NCBI RefSeq assembly: GCF_009758125.1
Contig: NZ_WRXO01000003.1
Coordinates: 186,001-250,000, forward strand
Direction of reading: 5' to 3'
DNA: 64,000 nucleotides
Origin: Chitinophaga oryziterrae
GTDB lineage: Bacteria > Bacteroidota > Bacteroidia > Chitinophagales > Chitinophagaceae
The notes under the pieces were generated by a model, which saw only the letters and a program-made list of their open reading frames with translations, ran no database searches and was not told where the DNA came from. A program made the position numbers and the translations under genes. Of this stretch, positions 61,099 through 64,000 are shown piece by piece; position 1 is the first letter of the stretch, and every line of letters starts with the position of its first letter.

Positions 61099-61977
61099 TT
61101 ACTTACTGGACAAATCGCGTAAATCTGCTAAAAATGCACTGATGCTCTTGCCCGTACTCTTTTTGAACAGTCGTGAAAAATAATCCGGGTCATTAAAACC
61201 TAACTCGTAAGCCAGTTCCTTTACCGAAAGTGTGGAGTATTGCAGCTTCCGTTGAGCTTCCTGTATTAGCCTGTTGGTGATCCATTCTTTGGGGGAAATA
61301 CCCGAAAAATCCTTCACAATACTATAAAGACTACTGGTGGTCATCGCCAGTTTTTCAGCGATAGTTTGCACATCATGCTGCTCGGTCAGATGCGTTTCCA
61401 CGGCAAGTTTAAATGCAATATATTTTGACAGCTTAGGATTCGAAACCGTGCCATGATTTTCATGTTGGAAGTAAGCACTGTTAAACTCGGTTAACAGCGA
61501 GTTTAAATGCGCTAAAATGATTTCTGTATTTTTTTGCTTTCGGGGAGAATGAACCAGTTGAAATAAAATGGAGAAAATGGCTTTTACCCGTTGTTTGGAG
61601 TCTGGGTCAAACGTGATCCTGTTTGAGTTTAACGGATTGACCAGAAAAGGATAGGAATGCGGAAGCAGTGCCAGCGTGTTTTCATCGAATCCGACTTTAT
61701 AATCCAGGGTATCTTTATCTTTTGGCGGATTGACGAAAATTTGATTGGGCAAACCGAAAACCAATTGACTATCAGAAATGGTGATGTCCTGTAAGTCTGC
61801 TGTATAGGTTGCCGAACCCCGATCCATAAACGTAAAACAATAAAAAGATAGCTTGTGCGGTTGCAGCAGATGCTGCAAGACATCTTCCGGCAGGACGATC
61901 GCACAATTTTCGTTCACTGTGATCGATAATTTATCGTGGTGACTGAAATTTTCAAGTAATCCTTTAGTTCCCTGCAC
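61099..61977 (-). CDS. AraC-family transcriptional regulator
   Basis: This 292-residue regulator has an N-terminal cupin-like half (ITVNENCAIVLPEDVLQHLL; FTFMDRGSATYTADL) and a C-terminal AraC domain (about 190-290) with VQTIAEKLAMTTSSLYSIVKDFSG and VKELAYELGFNDPDYFSRLFKKSTGKSISAFL. It lies just upstream of the SDR gene on the same strand (60 bp). Confidence 0.93.
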   Translation of the reverse strand: MQGTKGLLENFSHHDKLSITVNENCAIVLPEDVLQHLLQPHKLSFYCFTFMDRGSATYTADLQDITISDSQLVFGLPNQIFVNPPKDKDTLDYKVGFDENTLALLPHSYPFLVNPLNSNRITFDPDSKQRVKAIFSILFQLVHSPRKQKNTEIILAHLNSLLTEFNSAYFQHENHGTVSNPKLSKYIAFKLAVETHLTEQHDVQTIAEKLAMTTSSLYSIVKDFSGISPKEWITNRLIQEAQRKLQYSTLSVKELAYELGFNDPDYFSRLFKKSTGKSISAFLADLRDLSSK

Positions 61978-62225
61978 TTGTCATCATTTATTATAAACAA
62001 AATTAATAAAAGAAATGAAGATGAGAAGAGTAAAATAATGGGAAACTGGAAACTCCGTTCAATTACCATCTCGGCTTTACTGGGAACATAGACATCTCAG
62101 GCATTATTTTTCGTCTTATATTACTGTTGTAAAAAGCATAAAAGAGGATAGTTTTTTTTGATCTTGCTGATATGTAAAATTGATAATTTCTATATCACTT
62201 TTTAATAGTACAACAACATTTAAAT

Positions 62226-62375
62226 ATGAAAAAAGTAACGGGCCTTGGCGGCATATTTTTTAAATGCGATAATCCGAAAGAAATGAACGAATGGTATGCC
62301 CAAAACCTTGGATTGGCTACAGGTGAATACGGAACAACGTTTGAGTGGCGGAAGTCTTTCTGCTGTCACCATTGA
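62226..62375 (+). pseudogene. Truncated VOC (glyoxalase/bleomycin resistance-like) gene
   Basis: The 49-residue product begins MKKVTGLGGIFFKCDNPKEM and continues NEWYAQNLGLATGEYG, the first beta-alpha-beta unit of VOC proteins. It then runs into a stop at 62375. Intact members are about 120-130 residues and need both halves for metal binding, so the gene is broken. Short VOC-like sequence (IEMHIYEHEPS) appears in another frame soon after, suggesting a frameshift and internal deletion. Confidence 0.75.
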
Positions 62376-62478
62376 AATGCACATTTATGAACATGAGCCA
62401 TCCAGACAACTAAATTGAGCTGTGAGAGAAATCGGCAATTGGTTATAACTGCTGATCTTTGTATCCTTAATTCATAAT

Positions 62479-63450
62479 ATGACAACAATAACAAAAATGC
62501 CCCTCGGCAAAGATGGTCCGCTCGTATCTAAACTCGGATTAGGCTGCATGCGCATGTCATCAGTCTGGGGAAGCCCGGTGAGTGATGAAAGCGAAAGTAT
62601 CTCTACTATTCAGATGGCATTGGACAGTGGCATTAATTTCCTGAATACCGGGGATTTTTATGGCAGTGGTCACAACGAGCTGCTTGTAGGTAAAGCCATC
62701 AAAGGCAGAAGGGACGATGCGTTTGTGAGTGTCAAGTTTGGCGCGATCTTCTATGGTGGTCAATGGCTCGGGTTGGACCTGCGTCCAATGGCCATCAGGA
62801 ACTTCATCAACTATTCTTTGGTGCGCCTGGGTATTGATACCATTGATCTTTATCAGCCTTGCAGACTTGATAACAGCGTTCCTGTGGAAGATGTGATCGG
62901 AACTGTCGCCGACCTGATCAAAGAAGGAAAGGTACGTTATCTCGGCGTTTCTGAAATAACGGCTGATCAATTGCGCAAGGCGAATAGCGTATACCCTGTA
63001 ACTGCATTGGAAATAGGCTATTCATTGGCCGATCGCCAGATAGAAAGTGAGTTGCTTCCTGTTGCTAAAGAACTGGGTATAGGGGTTGTAGCCTTTGCCA
63101 ATACGGCCGAGGGATTGCTTACCGGTGAGATGAAAGCACCTCTTGCTGCCAATGACTATCACAATCACTTCTCGCGTTTTCAGGGAGAGAACCTGATAAA
63201 GAACCTGGAAAAAGTTGAAGTATTAAAGACAATGGCAAAGGGAAAAGGATTCACCCCTACACAATTAGCAATTGCCTGGGTGAATGCACAGGGGGATCAT
63301 ATCATGCCATTGGTAAGCATGAGCCGGAGATCACGACTGCCGGAAAATATACAGGCGATGGAAATCGGCTTCACTCCTGATGAGATGAATACCCTTAACA
63401 GGCAATTTTCGACTGGCGCGATATTGGGTGGTACATACCTGCAACGATAG
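62479..63450 (+). CDS. Aldo/keto reductase
   Basis: This 323-residue AKR has LGLGCMRMSSVWG near the start, catalytic Tyr in GDFYGSGHNE (about residue 61) and Lys in VSVKFG. The position normally occupied by the catalytic His (YxxHRxD) reads YQPCRLD here. It belongs to the subgroup that begins PLGxxGPxVSxLGLGCM and catalyses NADPH-dependent aldehyde/ketone reduction. The following gene is an AraC regulator. Confidence 0.92.
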   Translation: MTTITKMPLGKDGPLVSKLGLGCMRMSSVWGSPVSDESESISTIQMALDSGINFLNTGDFYGSGHNELLVGKAIKGRRDDAFVSVKFGAIFYGGQWLGLDLRPMAIRNFINYSLVRLGIDTIDLYQPCRLDNSVPVEDVIGTVADLIKEGKVRYLGVSEITADQLRKANSVYPVTALEIGYSLADRQIESELLPVAKELGIGVVAFANTAEGLLTGEMKAPLAANDYHNHFSRFQGENLIKNLEKVEVLKTMAKGKGFTPTQLAIAWVNAQGDHIMPLVSMSRRSRLPENIQAMEIGFTPDEMNTLNRQFSTGAILGGTYLQR

Positions 63451-63491
63451 GGAAGGGCACATAAGCCCCGCTTGTTTTATATCTTTACATA

Positions 63492-64000
63492 ATGACGAAT
63501 CCAACTGAAATAATTCCGGGAGTCATCTTTTACTCTTATCTCTCTGCTACACGAAAGGAGAAAGTAGGATTTCTTGCACACAATACCCTGGTGTTGCAGG
63601 TTTCCGGTCTGTTTACTTTGGAAACGTCCCGACAGAAAATTTCTATGAGGAGGGGTGAAATGTTGCTGATCGGTAAAAATCAGCTGGGAGAGATAACGAA
63701 AACTCCGCTGCCTGGTGAGGATTATGAAACGATTGTCATTTCACTACAGGAAGACATGCTCAGAAAGATCGCGCTGGAGGAGCAAATAGAGATACAACAG
63801 AAATACACAGGCCCCCCCAACATCCTTATTCCTGGAAACGATTTCCTGCAAGGCTATTTTCAATCTGTAATACCCTATGTCAGAAATCCGGTAGAAAAGT
63901 TAACGGCTGCCATGGGCATTTTGAAAGTGAACGAAGGGGTGAAGTTGCTGCTGCATACCAGGCCAGAGCTCAGCGCGTTTTTGTTCGACTTTTCCGAGCC
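63492..64000 (+). CDS. AraC-family regulator, N-terminal part (cut by window end)
   Basis: The frame beginning MTNPTEIIPGVIFYSYLSA runs to the window end (about 169 residues). An N-terminal cupin-like sensor is visible (LVLQVSGLFTLETSRQKISMRRGEMLLIGKNQLGEI), and the interdomain pattern (LTAAMGILKVNEGVKLLLHTRPELSAFLFDF) is seen in AraC regulators of this phylum just before the DNA-binding domain, which would lie beyond the window. The assignment rests on this N-terminal pattern, so it is provisional. Confidence 0.75.
   Translation, partial: MTNPTEIIPGVIFYSYLSATRKEKVGFLAHNTLVLQVSGLFTLETSRQKISMRRGEMLLIGKNQLGEITKTPLPGEDYETIVISLQEDMLRKIALEEQIEIQQKYTGPPNILIPGNDFLQGYFQSVIPYVRNPVEKLTAAMGILKVNEGVKLLLHTRPELSAFLFDFSE

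Overview
The window reads as chromosome of a Bacteroidota member, most likely a Chitinophaga-like soil bacterium. Supporting signs are two SusC/SusD loci, a type IX secretion (type B sorting domain) adhesin, several AraC and HxlR regulators, many lipoprotein signals with C-K-K after the lipobox, ricin-type lectin modules on secreted enzymes, weak ribosome binding sites, and promoters of the form TTTG-N19/20-TAnnTTTG. The species assignment is an inference from content only.

Layout. 1-2.2 kb: the end of a SusC gene and its SusD partner. 2.25-4.3 kb (minus): a small exported DUF6520-like protein, a MauE/DoxX-like membrane protein and a LanKC-like lyase-kinase that lacks the cyclase domain. 4.6-7.8 kb: two secreted, lectin-tagged carbohydrate-active lipoproteins (GH71/99-like hydrolase, CE2-like esterase). 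7.9-9.9 kb: a WG/Sel1 repeat protein. 9.9-12.8 kb (minus): a large CshA/GEVED adhesin with a type B sorting domain. 13.08 kb: tRNA-Leu(CAG) with its own promoter and a strong terminator.

13.2-24.4 kb: a seven-gene, AT-rich defence operon. The order is Dcm methylase, MORC/MutL-like GHKL ATPase, Z1 helicase-like ATPase, PD-(D/E)XK (DUF4420) protein, AIPR protein, Vsr nuclease and a second, closely related Dcm methylase. It resembles the MutL-Z1-DUF4420-AIPR (Mza-like) group. It lies between tRNA-Leu and a decayed serine-recombinase C-terminus, which suggests an acquired island.

24.5-34.4 kb: a region of duplication and decay. Fragments of a cupin, a TlpA-like protein, a Crp/Fnr regulator and a tautomerase (24.9-26.8 kb) match intact genes at 28.5-34.4 kb. 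The latter form a redox/stress-type cluster: TlpA, quinone oxidoreductase, pirin, alpha/beta hydrolase, cupin, tautomerase and Crp. A long inverted repeat encloses the start codon of an AraC gene here. 35-40 kb: NmrA-type reductases, an NTF2-like protein, an HxlR regulator with repeated operator-like motifs, and an AraC regulator. 40.4-42.8 kb: a hypothetical protein, a perfect 40-bp inverted repeat, and a HEIGH metalloprotease with a ricin domain.

43.1-56.7 kb: an arabinan utilisation locus. It encodes SusC, SusD, GH43, GH51 and GH43 on the minus strand, with a divergent sensor kinase and an AraC-type response regulator that look like a hybrid two-component system split into two genes. 56.7-64 kb: NTF2-like, oxidoreductase (strikingly GC-rich, probably transferred), three AraC regulators (the last cut by the window end), an SDR, a truncated VOC protein and an aldo/keto reductase.
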